Notes under the pieces: model-generated | The model's database searches: none | What the model was told of the DNA's origin: nothing | The model's input: only the letters and a program-made list of their open reading frames with translations | Program-made: the position numbers and the translations under genes | DNA from: Algicola sagamiensis DSM 14643 | GTDB taxonomy: Bacteria > Pseudomonadota > Gammaproteobacteria > Enterobacterales > Alteromonadaceae | Assembly: GCF_000374485.1 (NCBI RefSeq) | Contig: NZ_KB894501.1 | Location: 62,001-126,000, forward strand | Direction of reading: 5' to 3' | Length of the DNA: 64,000 bases | In this document: piece by piece, positions 30,064 through 40,666 of the stretch | Numbering within the stretch: the first letter of the stretch is position 1 | How the letters are laid out: each line of letters opens with the position of its first letter

Positions 30064-31253
30064 TTGCAGGTGCAATGACAAAACACCTCGACCAATGGCG
30101 GCTGATCTTCCGCGTTTCTGATCCCAATGATGTATTGGACCAGGGGCTTGTTTGGTTGATCCTTCTCTTATTGGGATTGAGTTTTGTGATGGTGTACTCT
30201 GCTTCAATTGCGGTGGGTGAGCGCTTATTTGAAGATCCGCATTATTTCCTGATACGCCATGGGGCGTATATTATGCTCGGCACGATTACCGCTTTTATCT
30301 TTTTACTCATTCCAATTCGCTGGTGGAAGTCATCCAATGGCGTTTTATTGTTACTGGCGATAGGACTTCTCGTTGCTGTATTACTTGTTGGCCGAACCAT
30401 TAACGGCAGTACACGCTGGATCTCTTTGGGCGTGATCAATGTTCAATCCGCAGAACCTGCTAAACTCTTCTTTTTTAGTTATTTAGCGGGTTACCTTGTA
30501 CGCCGACAGGATGAAGTTCGTGATCACCTAAAAGGCTTTATGAAACCGCTGATTGTTTTATTCACATTATCGCTTTTACTATTGATGCAGCCTGACTTGG
30601 GCACGGTGATCGTGATGTTCGTCGCGACAGTTGGCTTGTTATTTATTGCTGGTGCCAAACTCTGGCAGTTTTTTGCACTCATGCTGACGGGGATCGCTGC
30701 ATTTGTCACGCTGATTGTGAGTAGTGAGTATCGTTTTGCACGGGTAACCGCATTTATGGATCCTTGGCAAGACCCATTTGGCGTGGGATACCAATTAACG
30801 AATTCACTCATGGCATATGGTCGTGGTGGCTTTTTTGGGCTAGGCCTGGGAAATGGGATCCAAAAGCTTGAATATTTACCAGAAGCGCATACTGATTTTA
30901 TTGCTGCCGTTGTGGGTGAAGAATTAGGGTTTATTGGTATAGCAGTTGTTTTACTGCTGGAGTTTCTCGTCGTTTATAAAGCAATTCGGATCGCGATGAA
31001 TGCTGGGAACAAGGGCATGGATTATGCGAGTTATTTTGCATATGCCATTTCAATTTGGCTGGCTTTCCAGACATTGGTGAATGTCGGTGGAAGTACAGGC
31101 ATTCTTCCAACAAAAGGTCTGACACTACCGCTCATGAGTTATGGTGGAAGTAGCCTCATTATTATGATGGCGACGATGGCAATCCTGCTTCGGATTGACT
31201 ATGAAACACGACTTCATGGTCGACAAGCCATGCGACGAGGTAAAAACGGATGA
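30060..31253 (+). CDS. ftsW: Septal peptidoglycan glycosyltransferase FtsW
   Basis: A 397-aa SEDS-family polytopic membrane protein that polymerises lipid II at the septum with FtsI. Motifs are MVYSASIAVG in the first membrane segment, GSTRWISLG, a catalytic-Asp region (EAHTDFIAAVVGEELG) and LPTKGLTLPLMSYGGSS. The true start is ATG 30060, which overlaps the murD stop; the open frame extends upstream to 29988, but that part is inside murD. Confidence 0.97.
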   Translation: MIAGAMTKHLDQWRLIFRVSDPNDVLDQGLVWLILLLLGLSFVMVYSASIAVGERLFEDPHYFLIRHGAYIMLGTITAFIFLLIPIRWWKSSNGVLLLLAIGLLVAVLLVGRTINGSTRWISLGVINVQSAEPAKLFFFSYLAGYLVRRQDEVRDHLKGFMKPLIVLFTLSLLLLMQPDLGTVIVMFVATVGLLFIAGAKLWQFFALMLTGIAAFVTLIVSSEYRFARVTAFMDPWQDPFGVGYQLTNSLMAYGRGGFFGLGLGNGIQKLEYLPEAHTDFIAAVVGEELGFIGIAVVLLLEFLVVYKAIRIAMNAGNKGMDYASYFAYAISIWLAFQTLVNVGGSTGILPTKGLTLPLMSYGGSSLIIMMATMAILLRIDYETRLHGRQAMRRGKNG

Positions 31254-32320
31254 AAAAAACCGTATTAATTATGGCTGGCGGCACGGGTGGGCATATTATG
31301 CCTGGTCTTGCGATTGCCCAAGAATTACAAAACCGTGGGTGGGATGTTCACTGGCTAGGAACTGCTGACAGAATGGAGTCTCACATTGTACCAAAGCACG
31401 AGATACCGATTTCGTTTATTCATGTACAAGGGCTACGCGGAAGTGGTGTCAAACGATTATTGATGGCGCCATGGATGTTATTGAGAGCGATTTGTGGCGC
31501 ACGTAGAGTGATCCAGGAAACTCAGCCTACATTAGTGATCGGGTTTGGTGGATATGCCAGCGGTCCAGGTGGGATTGCAGCATGGCTGTCTCGTATTCCA
31601 TTGGTGATCCATGAGCAAAATGCCATCGCAGGGACAACGAATAAACTATTGTCACGATTTAGCCGACTTGCGCTGATGGGCTTTCCCGGCGCATTTCAGG
31701 AAACGGGCTCCCATGTTGTGACTGGGAATCCAGTTCGTCAGGAAATCATTCGTGTGCCACAACAAGAAGTTTCTCATGAGATTAACATTCTTGTTGTTGG
31801 AGGAAGTCTGGGGGCTGAAGTTTTTAATACAGAGCTGCCCAAGATTTTTGCAACGTTGAACGAACCACAACGAGTGAATGTCCATCATCAGTGTGGAAAA
31901 GACAGAGCAGCAACGGTATATGATCGATACCAAGAGGCAGGGTTTACCCAAGTGACATGCCAGGATTTTATTGATGACATGGCAACGGCATATGCAGAGG
32001 CTGATTTGGTTATCTGCCGCTCTGGTGCATTAACGGTCGCCGAGATTGCAGCAGCAGGAAAAGCGGCTGTATTCGTGCCTTATCCGCATGCGACGGATGA
32101 TCACCAAACGATGAATGCAAAATATTTATCCGATTCTGATGCGGGTTATCTCATACAACAGAAGGAATTGGCAGCAAAACTACCCGACTTATTAAATTCA
32201 TTGCTCCTTACGCCAAATACGATTGAAAAAGTGGCGAAAAGAGCCAAAGAACAGGCAAAAACCGAAGCGACAAAAACAGTTTGTGACGCCTGTGAGCAAT
32301 TACTAGGAACTTATCAATGA
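31250..32320 (+). CDS. murG: Lipid II synthase (UDP-GlcNAc transferase MurG)
   Basis: A 356-aa GT-B glycosyltransferase on the inner face of the membrane that adds GlcNAc to lipid I. The N-terminal glycine loop [16 protein letters not shown] and [12 protein letters not shown] are hallmark motifs. The C-terminal donor site has [19 protein letters not shown] and [11 protein letters not shown]. It overlaps ftsW and murC by 4 bases each. Confidence 0.98.
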   Translation: MKKTVLIMAGGTGGHIMPGLAIAQELQNRGWDVHWLGTADRMESHIVPKHEIPISFIHVQGLRGSGVKRLLMAPWMLLRAICGARRVIQETQPTLVIGFGGYASGPGGIAAWLSRIPLVIHEQNAIAGTTNKLLSRFSRLALMGFPGAFQETGSHVVTGNPVRQEIIRVPQQEVSHEINILVVGGSLGAEVFNTELPKIFATLNEPQRVNVHHQCGKDRAATVYDRYQEAGFTQVTCQDFIDDMATAYAEADLVICRSGALTVAEIAAAGKAAVFVPYPHATDDHQTMNAKYLSDSDAGYLIQQKELAAKLPDLLNSLLLTPNTIEKVAKRAKEQAKTEATKTVCDACEQLLGTYQ

Positions 32321-33774
32321 TCCAAGATGTAAAGTCATTTGCAACGCCTGAAACACGCCGTGTTAACCTGATCCACTTTATTGGGATTGGTGGTGCAGGG
32401 ATGAATGGAATTGCAGAAGTATTACTGAATGAAGGATACGAAGTCAGTGGTTCGGATTTAAGAGAAAGTGCCAGCACCACTCGGTTAAGTAAACTGGGTG
32501 CAAAGATCATGATTGGTCATTCGCAAGATAATCTTGGTCAAGCTGATGTTGTGGTGATTTCGACAGCAATTCATCCACAAAATCCAGAATATGTTGCTGC
32601 AAAAGAAAAACGAATTCCGGTCGTCAGAAGAGCGGAAATGCTCGCGGAGTTGATGCGCTTTCGCCACGGTATTGCGATTGCCGGCACACATGGTAAAACA
32701 ACGACAACAAGCTTGATCGCTTCTATTTTCGCAGCTGCTGAGCGAGATCCTACTTTTGTGATTGGAGGTTTGTTAAATAGTGCTGGAAGTAATGCACGTC
32801 TTGGTCATAGCCGTTACCTGATTGCAGAAGCAGACGAGAGTGATGCGTCTTTCCTTCATCTCCAACCGATGGTTTCTGTGGTGACCAATATCGAAGCTGA
32901 TCACATGGATACTTATTCGGGTGATTTCGAAAAAATGAAATCAACCTACATCGAGTTTTTACATAACTTGCCATTCTATGGCGTGGCGGTTGTCTGCGTT
33001 GATGATCCAGTTGTGAAAGAGCTGATCCCCTCAATTGGTCGTCAAATTGTCACGTATGGTACGGATGCGTGTGCGGATTATCGTTTGGTTCACTTCCGCC
33101 AAGTGGGCACACAGAGCTTTTTCAGTGTGATCACACCAACACAAGAAACAATTGATATCGCGTTAAACATGCCTGGGATCCACAATGCCCTGAACGCAAC
33201 GGCAGCCATTGCTACGGCGATGGACGAAGGCATTGAAAAAGATGCAATTATCCAGGCACTCTCAGAATTTGCAGGGATTGGGCGTCGCTTTCAACAGCAT
33301 GGTCCATATCCATATAAAGTTGGTGAAGTGTTGGTTGTGGATGATTATGGCCACCACCCAAGTGAAGTGGCAGCCACGATTAAGGCCGCAAGAGCAAGCT
33401 GGCCTGATAAAAAACTTGTGATGGCGTATCAACCCCATCGGTATACACGAACCCGAGATCTTTATGAGGATTTCGTACAAGTCCTTTCTGAGGTCGATGT
33501 ACTGTTGCTCCTTGAAGTTTACGCAGCAGGAGAAGAGGCAATCGCTGGGGCAGATAGTCGTTCATTATGTCGTACAATCCGTCAACGCGGCAAGTTGGAT
33601 CCAATTTTTGTTGCTTCACCAGAAGAGCTGGCACCAACACTCGAAAACATTCTTGATGCAAACGATGTTTTGCTTTTACAAGGTGCAGGAAATATTGGTG
33701 CGGTTGCGACAGAACTCACTCAGGTTGAGCTTGATCTTGCAGCCTTACAAAAGGAGAAGCAATCCAATGGATAA
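32317..33774 (+). CDS. murC: UDP-MurNAc:L-alanine ligase
   Basis: First Mur ligase of the pathway, adding L-Ala to UDP-MurNAc. The protein is 485 aa. [16 protein letters not shown] is the N-terminal nucleotide loop, [18 protein letters not shown] (here [16 protein letters not shown]) the ATP loop, [10 protein letters not shown] the metal/substrate region and [11 protein letters not shown] a MurC signature. It overlaps ddlB by 8 bases. Confidence 0.98.
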   Translation: MIQDVKSFATPETRRVNLIHFIGIGGAGMNGIAEVLLNEGYEVSGSDLRESASTTRLSKLGAKIMIGHSQDNLGQADVVVISTAIHPQNPEYVAAKEKRIPVVRRAEMLAELMRFRHGIAIAGTHGKTTTTSLIASIFAAAERDPTFVIGGLLNSAGSNARLGHSRYLIAEADESDASFLHLQPMVSVVTNIEADHMDTYSGDFEKMKSTYIEFLHNLPFYGVAVVCVDDPVVKELIPSIGRQIVTYGTDACADYRLVHFRQVGTQSFFSVITPTQETIDIALNMPGIHNALNATAAIATAMDEGIEKDAIIQALSEFAGIGRRFQQHGPYPYKVGEVLVVDDYGHHPSEVAATIKAARASWPDKKLVMAYQPHRYTRTRDLYEDFVQVLSEVDVLLLLEVYAAGEEAIAGADSRSLCRTIRQRGKLDPIFVASPEELAPTLENILDANDVLLLQGAGNIGAVATELTQVELDLAALQKEKQSNG

Positions 33775-34687
33775 GTCGAATCGAGTCGCGGTTCTGTTTG
33801 GTGGGTCTTCTGCGGAGCGAGATATCTCTTTGATGTCTGGTCAGGCTGTACTCAACGGACTTCTTCGAAGTGGAGTTGATGCCTTTGCTTTCGATCCAGC
33901 AGAGCGAGATATTATCTCTTTGAAAGATGAAAAGCCTGATCTCGCTTTCATTGTCCTTCATGGTGTGGGGGGTGAAGATGGAACGATTCAAGGTGCATTG
34001 GAGTTCTTAGGCATCCCGTATACAGGAAGTGGTGTACTTGGCTCTGCGCTTTGTATGGATAAAGTTAGAACCAAAATGTTGTTCCAGTCAGCTGGATTAC
34101 CGACAGCACCATTTCGCGTGATCCATTCATCAAATAAAGCGGACATATGCGCTGAGACAATCTTGACAGAACTGGGTGGAAAGGTGTTCTTCAAACCAGC
34201 ACATGAAGGTTCATCCATCGGCATGACTTCTGCTGACAACCAAGAATCATTTATGGCCGCACTCGAGACTGCACTTGAATATGATGATACTGTTTTGGTT
34301 GAGTCTTTTATTGCTGGAAAAGAGTTTACGGTTGCGATGCTAGATGGTGAAGCGCTTCCTGTGATCCAGATCCGCGTGCCAGAGCGTTTTTATGATTATC
34401 AGGCCAAATACTTTTCTAAATCGACAGAGTACTTATGTCCAGCACCCATTGATGCTCAGTTGACGGAACAAATTCAATCGATTGCCAAGACAGCTTTTCA
34501 GACGTTGAATGGGCAAGGTTGGGGACGTGTAGATATCATGATGAACGACGAAGAAGAGTTGTTCTTACTGGAAGTCAATACTGTCCCGGGAATGACCGAA
34601 AAATCATTAGTCCCAATGGCTGCAAAAGCATCAGGCCTCGATTTTGACAATCTATTAAGCCGAATTATGCAGGCTGGAGGATTGTAA
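33767..34687 (+). CDS. ddlB: D-alanine:D-alanine ligase
   Basis: Makes D-Ala-D-Ala for MurF. The protein is 306 aa from ATG 33767, which has AAGGAG at 33751-33756. The open frame extends about 100 codons upstream, but that part is antisense to nothing and simply out-of-frame murC, so it is not used. ATP-grasp motifs are [27 protein letters not shown] (ATP and substrate) and [18 protein letters not shown] (metal-binding Glu/Asn). It overlaps ftsQ by one base. Confidence 0.97.
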   Translation: MDKSNRVAVLFGGSSAERDISLMSGQAVLNGLLRSGVDAFAFDPAERDIISLKDEKPDLAFIVLHGVGGEDGTIQGALEFLGIPYTGSGVLGSALCMDKVRTKMLFQSAGLPTAPFRVIHSSNKADICAETILTELGGKVFFKPAHEGSSIGMTSADNQESFMAALETALEYDDTVLVESFIAGKEFTVAMLDGEALPVIQIRVPERFYDYQAKYFSKSTEYLCPAPIDAQLTEQIQSIAKTAFQTLNGQGWGRVDIMMNDEEELFLLEVNTVPGMTEKSLVPMAAKASGLDFDNLLSRIMQAGGL

Positions 34688-35457
34688 TGACCTTCAAGCA
34701 GCGAGTCTCACAATTGAATATAAATTGGACATCCTTTATCGGTGTGCTGTTTTTTTTCATTGTTTTAGCTGCATTATTCAACATTTATGGTAGAGTAACG
34801 GGCTGGCTCCGTTCTGAGCAGGATGCGCCGATAAAGCAATTACAAATACAGGGACAACATCTGCATGTCAAAGAAAATGATGTGCGCCGTCAGCTCAATC
34901 AAATGGCTTTGGGTAGTTTTTTTACGGCAGATGTCGAAAAAGTCAGGACTTCGGTTCAATCACTCCCTTGGGTATATTCTGCGACTATTCGGAAGCAGTG
35001 GCCTGATACATTGAAAATTCATATCGTAGAACAGCAGGCAAAGGCGCAATGGAATGAAACGCAACTATTGAATCAATACGGAGAAGTATTTACTGCATCA
35101 TTACTTGCAGGGGAAACGTTACCCCAATTACAAGGTCCAAAAGACAGTGAGAAGAAGGCATTGAAGCTATTAGAAGACTTTCAAGCGCTACTCTCATTGA
35201 ATGATTATCAGATCCAGCAGCTTGAATTGAGCCAAAGATACGCGATTTCACTTCAATTGGACTCAGGGATACAGCTAAAACTTGGTCGCATTTCTGCGAT
35301 TGAACGATTACAACGATTTATTGATCTTTATCCGTTGATTCAAAAACAGCAGAAGAAAAAAGAGATTCAATTCATCGACTTAAGATATGACACAGGTTTT
35401 GCCGTGCGTTGGCGGGAAAATACAAAAGAAAATCAAAGAAAAAGTAAATTAGGATGA
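34687..35457 (+). CDS. ftsQ: Cell division protein FtsQ
   Basis: A 256-aa bitopic divisome protein: cytoplasmic tail, membrane segment (about residues 16-34), then a POTRA domain (IKQLQIQGQHLHVKENDV) and the beta domain with LPWVYSATIRKQWPDTL, a well-conserved FtsQ motif. It forms the FtsQLB complex. It overlaps ddlB by one base and ftsA by four. A basic C-terminal tail (KENQRKSK) is present. Confidence 0.95.
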   Translation: MTFKQRVSQLNINWTSFIGVLFFFIVLAALFNIYGRVTGWLRSEQDAPIKQLQIQGQHLHVKENDVRRQLNQMALGSFFTADVEKVRTSVQSLPWVYSATIRKQWPDTLKIHIVEQQAKAQWNETQLLNQYGEVFTASLLAGETLPQLQGPKDSEKKALKLLEDFQALLSLNDYQIQQLELSQRYAISLQLDSGIQLKLGRISAIERLQRFIDLYPLIQKQQKKKEIQFIDLRYDTGFAVRWRENTKENQRKSKLG

Positions 35458-36692
35458 CCAAAGTAGCAGAAAGAAATCTAATCGTAGGGTTGGATATCGG
35501 TACTTCAAAAGTTGTGACGGTTGTCGGTGAAATCACACCGGATGAAAAGCTCAGTATCGTTGGTGTTGGCAATCAACCAGCACGGGGTATGGATAAAGGC
35601 GGTGTAAACGATTTAAATTTGGTTATCCAGTCTGTCCAACGTTCAATTGACGAAGCTGAACTGATGGCAGATTGCAGAATTTCCTCTGTATTTTTAGGGA
35701 TTTCTGGTAAGCACATTAGTTGTCAAAATGAAAATGGCATGGTGCCGATTAACGAAAAAGAGGTCACGCAGGAAGATATTGATAATGTGATCCATGCCGC
35801 GAAATCAGTACCGATTGCGGCAGAGAAGCGCATGTTGCATGTATTGCCGCAAGAGTTCTCCGTGGATATGCAAGAGGGGATCAAAAGTCCGATCGGCATG
35901 TCTGGGGTAAGAATGGAAGCAAAGGTTCATATTATTACATGCGCGAATGATATGGCGAAAAACATCGTTAAGTGCGTTGAGCGCTGTGGTTTGATGGCTG
36001 ATCACTTGACTTTTTCAGCATTAGCCTCAAGTTATTCTGTGCTTTCTGATGATGAGAAAGAGCTCGGCGCATGTGTTGTAGATATTGGTGCAGGCACAAT
36101 TGATTTAGCGATTTATGCCAATGGTGCAATTCGGCATACTGCGGTGATCCCAGCAGCTGGCAATCAAGTGACGAACGATATTGCGAAAATCTTCCGAACG
36201 CCGATCAGTCATGCGGAACAAATCAAAGTAAAATACGCATGCGCGATGAAGAGCATGGTCAGTGCTGAAGAAAATATTGAAGTTCCTAGTGTGGGAGGGA
36301 GGCCATCACGAAGTATGTCTCGACAAACACTCGCTGAGGTCATTGAGCCAAGGTATCAAGAGTTATTTGAACTTGTCAGGGATGAAATTCGTAAAAGTGG
36401 TCTTGAGGACCAAATCGCAGCAGGCATCGTCCTTACAGGTGGCACGAGTAAGATGGAAGGTGTCATCGAATTTGCAGAAGAATTATTTCAGATGCCGGTT
36501 CGGCTTGGTTCGCCAATCGGTGTGTGTGGATTAACTGAATATGTTGAAGATCCTGGGTTTGCAACAGCAACTGGGCTTCTTATGTATGGCAAGGAAATGA
36601 AACAACAACAACTGGATGTTGAAAAGGTTTCGGCAGAGAAAGTGGGTAATTTAATTAAAAGGGTTTCTAGTTGGTTTAAAGGCGAGTTTTAA
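35454..36692 (+). CDS. ftsA: Cell division protein FtsA
   Basis: A 412-aa actin-like ATPase that tethers FtsZ to the membrane and recruits later divisome proteins. Motifs are VGLDIGTSKVVTVVGE (phosphate 1), VVDIGAGTIDLAIY (phosphate 2) and GIVLTGGTSKMEGV (adenosine). The C-terminal VGNLIKRVSSWFKGEF is the amphipathic membrane-targeting helix. Overlaps ftsQ by 4 bases, while 31 bases separate it from ftsZ. Confidence 0.98.
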   Translation: MTKVAERNLIVGLDIGTSKVVTVVGEITPDEKLSIVGVGNQPARGMDKGGVNDLNLVIQSVQRSIDEAELMADCRISSVFLGISGKHISCQNENGMVPINEKEVTQEDIDNVIHAAKSVPIAAEKRMLHVLPQEFSVDMQEGIKSPIGMSGVRMEAKVHIITCANDMAKNIVKCVERCGLMADHLTFSALASSYSVLSDDEKELGACVVDIGAGTIDLAIYANGAIRHTAVIPAAGNQVTNDIAKIFRTPISHAEQIKVKYACAMKSMVSAEENIEVPSVGGRPSRSMSRQTLAEVIEPRYQELFELVRDEIRKSGLEDQIAAGIVLTGGTSKMEGVIEFAEELFQMPVRLGSPIGVCGLTEYVEDPGFATATGLLMYGKEMKQQQLDVEKVSAEKVGNLIKRVSSWFKGEF

Positions 36693-36723
36693 ACAAGAAG
36701 CTGGATAATCGGAGAGTAAGTAA

Positions 36724-37899
36724 ATGTTCGAACTAATGGAAAATCACAGTGAAGAAGCTGTTATAAAAGTCATTGGTGTTGGTGGCGGTGGGGGTAATGC
36801 CGTCGAACACATGGTGCAAACCAACATTGAAGGTGTTGACTTTATTGCGGCAAATACAGATGCACAAGCGTTACGGAACTCATCCGCGGGGATCACACTC
36901 CAATTGGGTGTCAATGTAACAAAAGGTCTAGGTGCTGGTGCAAACCCTGATGTTGGTCGTCAATCGGCAGAAGAAGACATCGAAACAATTAAGCAGACGC
37001 TACAAGGGTCAGATATGATCTTTATCGCAGGTGGCATGGGTGGTGGTACCGGCACAGGTGCAGCCCCAGTCGTCGCCCGCGTTGCGAAAGAGCTTGGCAT
37101 TTTGACTGTAGCGGTTGTCACAAAGCCATTCCCTTTTGAAGGGAAGAAGCGGATGCAATTTGCGGATGCAGGGATTGAAGAATTGTCACAACATGTTGAT
37201 TCTTTAATCACGATTCCAAATGACAAGCTCTTAAAGGTTCTTGGAAAAGGCACGAGTCTTTTGGACGCGTTTAAAGCAGCAAACAATGTATTACTTGGTG
37301 CAGTTCAAGGGATTGCGGAGCTGATCACACGACCTGGCTTAATTAACGTCGACTTTGCGGATGTGAGAACGGTCATGTCTGAGATGGGAACGGCGATGAT
37401 GGGGACAGGTATTGCGAGTGGTGCAGACCGTGCTCAGGAAGCCGCTGAGGCAGCGATTTCAAGCCCATTGCTTGAAGATATCGACTTAGCTGGTGCGCGC
37501 GGTATTCTTGTCAATATCACAGCAGGCATGGATATCAGCATCGAAGAATTCGAAACGGTTGGTAACGCAGTGAAAGCTTTTGCATCTGAGAATGCAACGG
37601 TTGTTGTTGGTGCTGTGATTGATATGGATATGAGTGATGAGCTGCGTGTTACTGTTGTTGCAACTGGTATCGGTAATGAACGTCCAGATATCACACTCGT
37701 GAGTAATTCATCTTCAATGATGAATACGACAGAGAGCTTTCAAAGCTCAATGAGTGCGCCTCAGCAAGCTGCAGCTCCTGTCTTGGATGAAGCGCCGCGC
37801 CCAAAGCCAGAGCCTGTGACGCAACAAGCAGCGCCACAGAGTAACTCAGAATTAGATTATTTGGATATTCCTGCTTTCCTAAGAAAACAGGCAGATTAA
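36724..37899 (+). CDS. ftsZ: Cell division GTPase FtsZ
   Basis: The tubulin homologue forming the Z ring, 391 aa. The GTP loop [16 protein letters not shown] is intact, as is [11 protein letters not shown] of the T7 catalytic loop region. A Pro/Gln-rich linker leads to the conserved tail [14 protein letters not shown], which binds FtsA and ZipA. A GGAGAG ribosome site precedes the ATG. No terminator is visible before the lpxC promoter. Confidence 0.99.
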   Translation: MFELMENHSEEAVIKVIGVGGGGGNAVEHMVQTNIEGVDFIAANTDAQALRNSSAGITLQLGVNVTKGLGAGANPDVGRQSAEEDIETIKQTLQGSDMIFIAGGMGGGTGTGAAPVVARVAKELGILTVAVVTKPFPFEGKKRMQFADAGIEELSQHVDSLITIPNDKLLKVLGKGTSLLDAFKAANNVLLGAVQGIAELITRPGLINVDFADVRTVMSEMGTAMMGTGIASGADRAQEAAEAAISSPLLEDIDLAGARGILVNITAGMDISIEEFETVGNAVKAFASENATVVVGAVIDMDMSDELRVTVVATGIGNERPDITLVSNSSSMMNTTESFQSSMSAPQQAAAPVLDEAPRPKPEPVTQQAAPQSNSELDYLDIPAFLRKQAD

Positions 37900-37920
37900 T
37901 CTAAAGAGGGTATGTTTACA

Positions 37921-37949
37921 TTGTCTTTACGCTTGCGTGCTGTTAGAAT
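37921..37949 (+). promoter_or_regulatory. lpxC promoter
   Basis: -35 TTGTCT at 37921-37926, 17-bp spacer, -10 TAGAAT at 37944-37949 preceded by TGT (extended -10). It lies in the ftsZ-lpxC gap and gives lpxC its own transcription. Confidence 0.75.
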
Positions 37950-37991
37950 ATGCAGGTTTATGTATTGGTATTCCATTGCTAAAGAGTAGAT

Positions 37992-38909
37992 ATGGTCAAA
38001 CAAAGAACGATTAAACAAGTGATTCAGATGACGGGTGTCGGCCTTCACAAAGGTGATAAGGTTGAGCTTACTCTCCGTCCAGCTCCAGCGAACACAGGGA
38101 TTATTTTCCGCCGTGTCGACCTTGATCCAGTTGTTGAATTCAAGGTTTCACCTGAGCTAGTGGGCGACACAACAATGTGCACATGTTTAGTCAATGAAGA
38201 CCAAGTTAAGCTATCTACGACGGAACATTTAATGTCCGCATTAGCAGGGTTAGGTGTCGATAACATTGTGATTGATGTTGATTCACCTGAAATACCTGTC
38301 ATGGATGGCAGTAGCATGCCCTTTGTTTATATCCTCTGCAAAACAGGATTTGAAGAGTTGAGCGTCGCGAAGCGCTTCATCAAGGTGAAAAAACCAATCC
38401 GCGTTGAAGATGGTGATAAATGGGCTGAGCTTTTACCAAGCGATCAATTCAAAATCGACTTTACGATTGATTTTGACCATCCAGTTATTTCTTCTTCAGA
38501 ACAACGTTTTGTGATGGAACATGACGCACAGACTTATGTTGAGCATGTCTCGCGTGCACGTACTTTTGGTTTCATGCGTGAAGTCGAGTTCCTCCGTGCA
38601 AATAACCTTGCGCTCGGTGCCAGTATGGAAAACGCGGTCGTTCTAGACGAATTCAAAGTACTTAATGAAACTGGCCTTCGTTATGATGATGAATTTGTAA
38701 AGCATAAAGTGCTTGATGCGATTGGTGACCTTTATATGTCAGGTTTACCATTGCTTGCGGAGTTTAAGGCATTTAAATCCGGTCATGCTCTGAATAACGT
38801 GGTATTGCGAGCATTGATGGCAGATACATCTGCTTGGGAAATTGTGACGTTTGAAGAAGAAACAAGCGCAGCCCCTGATTTTGCAATTCCTGATCTATCC
38901 TTTGCTTAG
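37992..38909 (+). CDS. lpxC: UDP-3-O-acyl-N-acetylglucosamine deacetylase
   Basis: The zinc enzyme for the first committed step of lipid A synthesis, 305 aa. Start MVKQRTIKQVIQMTGVGLH is typical. Zinc/catalytic residues appear in LSTTEHLMSAL (His), VKHKVLDAIGDLY (His, Asp) and FKSGHALNN (His). It stands at the end of the dcw cluster with its own promoter. The C-terminal tail is a little longer than the E. coli one; in E. coli the tail directs FtsH proteolysis. Confidence 0.98.
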   Translation: MVKQRTIKQVIQMTGVGLHKGDKVELTLRPAPANTGIIFRRVDLDPVVEFKVSPELVGDTTMCTCLVNEDQVKLSTTEHLMSALAGLGVDNIVIDVDSPEIPVMDGSSMPFVYILCKTGFEELSVAKRFIKVKKPIRVEDGDKWAELLPSDQFKIDFTIDFDHPVISSSEQRFVMEHDAQTYVEHVSRARTFGFMREVEFLRANNLALGASMENAVVLDEFKVLNETGLRYDDEFVKHKVLDAIGDLYMSGLPLLAEFKAFKSGHALNNVVLRALMADTSAWEIVTFEEETSAAPDFAIPDLSFA

Positions 38910-38955
38910 GGTTTGTTTATCTTCCAAAAAAGCAGTTGCTGAAAATGATGATATG

Positions 38956-38985
38956 TTGAAGTAAGTGTTGAACACCTTACTTCAA
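38956..38985. terminator. Hairpin between convergent lpxC and dciA
   Basis: TTGAAGTAAG at 38956-38965 pairs with CTTACTTCAA at 38976-38985; the stem covers the dciA stop. No T run follows on either strand, so function as a terminator is uncertain. Confidence 0.45.
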
Positions 38986-39432
38986 CGATCGCGCAGCCAA
39001 CCGCTCTAACTTCTCTCTTAATTCCTTCGGTGCATGTTCAGCGATTTCAAGAATTGAAGCAGCGGATTGTTGTGACAGTTTTCGTTGTCCTTTATTGGTG
39101 GATTGCTTTGGTTTGGCTGAAAAAACAGCATTTGGCGTTGTTCTGATCTCAATTTTTTGCAGAGAGAGTAGCAATTTCTGATTTAAATCTCGTAGAATAC
39201 TTTCAGTTTCGTATTTGAGGCGTGATGACCAAACAGGAGAGTAGGTTTCAAGAATAAGAACTTCCTGCGTGATATTCCCAACATGCAGAATTTGTTCTTT
39301 TACGTCAAAACGGGACTGAAGATATTGATTAATTTTTTGAATGAGGCGATATCGGTCACTGAAGTCATTCAGTACCGGTGATGACTCACTCAGTAATGTT
39401 TGAAGATCATTAGGTGAACGCTTCATCATCAT
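38977..39432 (-). CDS. dciA: DciA family protein (DUF721), helicase loader candidate
   Basis: A 151-aa protein of the DUF721/DciA family: the N-terminal KH-like fold includes HVGNITQEVLILETYSPVWSSRLKYE, followed by a Lys/Gln-rich basic tail. DciA is the loader or assistant of replicative helicase DnaB in bacteria lacking DnaC, such as Pseudomonas and Vibrio. Location between lpxC and the M23 peptidase/secA, on the opposite strand, is the usual one. Several Met codons lie at the start; the exact one is not determined. Divergent from the M23 gene. Confidence 0.88.
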   Translation of the reverse strand: MMMKRSPNDLQTLLSESSPVLNDFSDRYRLIQKINQYLQSRFDVKEQILHVGNITQEVLILETYSPVWSSRLKYETESILRDLNQKLLLSLQKIEIRTTPNAVFSAKPKQSTNKGQRKLSQQSAASILEIAEHAPKELREKLERLAARSLK

Positions 39433-39471
39433 TGGTAATTTGGCAACTTTTTGCTTTGGAAAAAATCTAAA

Positions 39472-40488
39472 ATGAAAAAGTCTTCTCGGCAGAGAAAATT
39501 AAAGCGTCAAAAGAAAAATACGCAATTCTCTAAGTCGACCCATCACTCTCCCAAGGTGCTTTTGGATCATCAACCCAAACTGGACCATCACACCAAGTCG
39601 GATCATAACACACAACCCAAAGGTGGGTTAAATGCAAATATGGCTTTGCCAATGTGGCAGTGGCTTATCCTTGGTTTTTTTCTGATGATGATTTCAGCTG
39701 TGCTGACACAGCAGTGGGTTACTAAGTCTTCAAAAAATCAACATCATTTATATCAACTGGCGCAACAAAATCAGCAAAGTACTTCTTTCAAAAAAGTTCA
39801 GCAGAATGCACAGCAGCAGCTCTTTGCGCTGAAGGTGAAGTCTGGTGAACTACAAGCAAAAGTCGAGCAGTTAGATATGATGTCAAAACAACTGGCTTCG
39901 ATTGCTGGGATCCCGGAGCAGGAGTTTGAAAATGTCTCTTCGGAGTTTTTTGCGGGTGACTTTATTGACTCGACAGATGACTTAGCGCTATTGCTTACTG
40001 ATATCAATGAACTTACCGCAACAGTCTCCCAGAAAGAATTCCAACTGAAACTCCTTGAATCTGCGGTAACACGTCACCATATAGAAAAGGATTCCGTTGT
40101 ATCTGGACTGCCAATCGCACAAGGTTGGTTATCTTCATATTACGGTATGCGCTTGGATCCATTTACCAAGCAGCCTACAATGCACCGAGGTATGGATTTT
40201 GCTGGAAAGCTGGGCAGTGATGTCATTGCGACGGGATCAGGGGTGATCACTTGGGCCGATCAGCGGTTTGGTTATGGCAGGATGATCGAAATTGATCATG
40301 GAAACGGCATCGTGACCCGTTACGGTCATAATCAAAAACTACTGGTTAAATCAGGGGATTTAGTTGCGAAAGGGCAGGTGATTGCTAAAATGGGCAGCTC
40401 TGGCCGTTCGACTGGCCCTCATGTACATTATGAAGTACTCCGTCGTGGCTCACAGGTAAATCCTTTGAGTTATGTTCGGCGAAAATAA
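39472..40488 (+). CDS. M23 (LytM-type) metallopeptidase, membrane-anchored
   Basis: About 338 aa from ATG 39472; the frame is open from TTG 39451. The basic His/Lys-rich cytoplasmic N-terminus is unusual. A membrane segment follows near residues 62-82, then a Gln-rich coiled coil, and a LytM domain with MHRGMDFAG (zinc His and Asp) and GPHVHYEVLRRG (HxH). All zinc ligands are present, so a peptidoglycan endopeptidase is likely. The place directly upstream of secA matches the M23 gene found there in pseudomonads. It is divergent from dciA. Confidence 0.88.
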   Translation: MKKSSRQRKLKRQKKNTQFSKSTHHSPKVLLDHQPKLDHHTKSDHNTQPKGGLNANMALPMWQWLILGFFLMMISAVLTQQWVTKSSKNQHHLYQLAQQNQQSTSFKKVQQNAQQQLFALKVKSGELQAKVEQLDMMSKQLASIAGIPEQEFENVSSEFFAGDFIDSTDDLALLLTDINELTATVSQKEFQLKLLESAVTRHHIEKDSVVSGLPIAQGWLSSYYGMRLDPFTKQPTMHRGMDFAGKLGSDVIATGSGVITWADQRFGYGRMIEIDHGNGIVTRYGHNQKLLVKSGDLVAKGQVIAKMGSSGRSTGPHVHYEVLRRGSQVNPLSYVRRK

Positions 40489-40527
40489 AGGACGTGTGGT
40501 ATTTCAGCACTTTCATTGAAGTGATAT

Positions 40528-40567
40528 CGAAAAATACTTGTTTATTTAGTGAAAGCAGGTATTTTCG
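40528..40567 (+). promoter_or_regulatory. Inverted repeat in the secA leader
   Basis: CGAAAAATAC at 40528-40537 can pair with GTATTTTCG at 40559-40567. The right arm also belongs to a competing small hairpin GTATTTTCGAATAC with a TTCG loop. They lie about 100 bases before the secA start, where no secM-like coding frame is seen. Confidence 0.35.
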
Positions 40568-40666
40568 AATACATAAAAGTGAAGCCGTGCGCGAAGAGCA
40601 ATAACAATAGACTGATTTGCCACGATGACAAACATTGATTTAAAACACTCAGGCAGTAAATGAGCC

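Noticed and set aside
33464..33766. Upstream extension of the ddlB reading frame by about 100 codons
   Set aside because: It lies in murC in another frame. ATG 33767 has a good AAGGAG site and begins the conserved ddl N-terminus.
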